A DNA stretch of 64,000 nucleotides. It comes from Palleniella muris (GTDB lineage Bacteria; Bacteroidota; Bacteroidia; Bacteroidales; Bacteroidaceae). The translations under genes were made by a program, and so were the position numbers. Below, piece by piece: positions 63,567-64,000 of this stretch. The stretch is taken from NCBI RefSeq assembly GCF_004792655.1, contig NZ_SRZC01000008.1, positions 1 through 64,000 of the forward strand. The letters are read 5' to 3'. Numbering within the stretch: the first letter of the stretch is position 1; every line of letters begins with the position of its first letter. The notes under the pieces are model-generated. The model did no database searches, was not told the origin of the DNA, and worked only from the letters and a program-made list of their open reading frames with translations.

Positions 63567-64000
63567 ATGAAATACTATCTTATCGTCGGAGAGGCTTCCG
63601 GTGACCTTCATGCAGCGCATCTAATGACAGCCTTGAAGCGTCATGACCCGGAAGCGGAATTCCGCTTCATAGGAGGAGACAACATGCGCACCACCGGCGG
63701 CACCATGCTGCGCCACTACAAGGAAATCGCATACATGGGATTCATACCGGTGCTTATGCACTTGCGCACGATTTTCAGCAGTATGGCACTGTGCAAAAAG
63801 GACATTCTTGCATGGCAGCCCGACGTTGTCATACCTGTTGACTATGCCGGATTCAACCTCAATATATGCAAATGGCTCAGGAAAATCAAGGCTGAGAAGA
63901 AACCGAAAGTGTTCTACTACATCGCCCCGAAGATATGGGCGTGGAAGGAATACCGCATAAAGAAGTTCAAGAGGGATGTCGACGAAATGTTCTGCATCCT
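63567..64000 (+). CDS. lpxB: Lipid-A-disaccharide synthase, 5' part (runs off the window)
   Basis: First 144 codons only. MKYYLIVGEASGDLHAAHLM is the diagnostic N-terminus of LpxB, followed by EAEFRFIGGDNMRTTGG, KEIAYMGFIPVLMHLRTIFS, VVIPVDYAGFNLNICKWLRK and VFYYIAPKIWAWKEYRIKKF. Joins UDP-2,3-diacylglucosamine and lipid X in lipid A synthesis at the inner membrane face. ATG at 63567, right after surE. Confidence 0.95.
   Translation, partial: MKYYLIVGEASGDLHAAHLMTALKRHDPEAEFRFIGGDNMRTTGGTMLRHYKEIAYMGFIPVLMHLRTIFSSMALCKKDILAWQPDVVIPVDYAGFNLNICKWLRKIKAEKKPKVFYYIAPKIWAWKEYRIKKFKRDVDEMFCI

Noticed and set aside
1..64000. CRISPR array or restriction-defence cluster
   Set aside because: No regularly spaced repeats and no cas, restriction or known defence genes apart from the hicAB remnant were seen.

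Overview
The window looks like the chromosome of a Bacteroidales bacterium, most likely Prevotellaceae. Many genes are preceded by the Bacteroidetes sigma-factor promoter (TTTG or TTG, 19-20 bp, then TAnnTTTG) and A-rich start regions rather than Shine-Dalgarno boxes. The rsfS-ftsH-cdsA order, TamL-type lipoprotein Omp85 proteins, a DUF5683 protein and plant cell-wall enzymes with Sec or lipoprotein signals all fit. Species assignment is inference.

Layout. 0-0.7 kb: intergenic DNA with small hairpins, a possible 47-codon ORF and a 65-bp tandem repeat. 0.7-5.6 kb: minus-strand M18 peptidase, cdsA, ftsH, rsfS. 5.8-6.2 kb: tRNA-Gln(CTG) and tRNA-Lys(TTT). 6.4-14.5 kb: housekeeping genes (fucO-like dehydrogenase, AI-2E-family permease, coiled-coil lipoprotein, rsmI, tdk, asnA, tRNA-Arg(CCG), HAD phosphatase, deoD). 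14.7-18.5 kb: a GH53 endo-galactanase and GH2 glycosidase pair for pectic galactan. 18.7-23.4 kb: a decayed mobile island with a broken ArdC-like gene, a small conserved-looking acidic protein, the nuclease end of a phage terminase, a hicAB toxin-antitoxin locus whose toxin gene is frameshifted at codon 3, an unknown ORF, and an intact-looking tyrosine recombinase beside tRNA-fMet. 23.8-33.7 kb: tetR-family gene, fabG, an RluA-type synthase, then the tamB-tamL envelope pair, an aldo/keto reductase remnant and tatA. 34.3-43.1 kb: phosphopantetheinyl transferase, rsmA, aroB, a second lipoprotein Omp85, a rhamnogalacturonan acetylesterase, hisS, purA. 43.3-48.9 kb: a MenC-like protein lacking its catalytic middle, a porin, a YbhN-type flippase-like protein, pepD, and a CorA transporter preceded by an 11-codon acidic/proline upstream ORF. 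49-50.7 kb: a secreted esterase and a remnant of a DUF285/BspA-like surface protein. 51-64 kb: alaS, merR, MFS transporter, pectin methylesterase, rel/spoT, LysM transglycosylase, DUF5683 protein, parB, parA, surE and the start of lpxB.

Themes. Envelope biogenesis (cdsA, two Omp85 lipoproteins, TamB, TatA, lpxB, MltD-like, porin) and pectin/rhamnogalacturonan-I use (GH53, GH2, CE12-type and CE8-type esterases, a further esterase) recur, though the carbohydrate genes are scattered and no SusC/SusD pair is present. The observations most worth checking are the corA leader ORF, the MenC-like protein without an active site, the frameshifted hicA between two homologous hairpins, the truncated pectinesterase-like tail on the acetylesterase, and the nearly identical promoter/leader block shared by tRNA genes.
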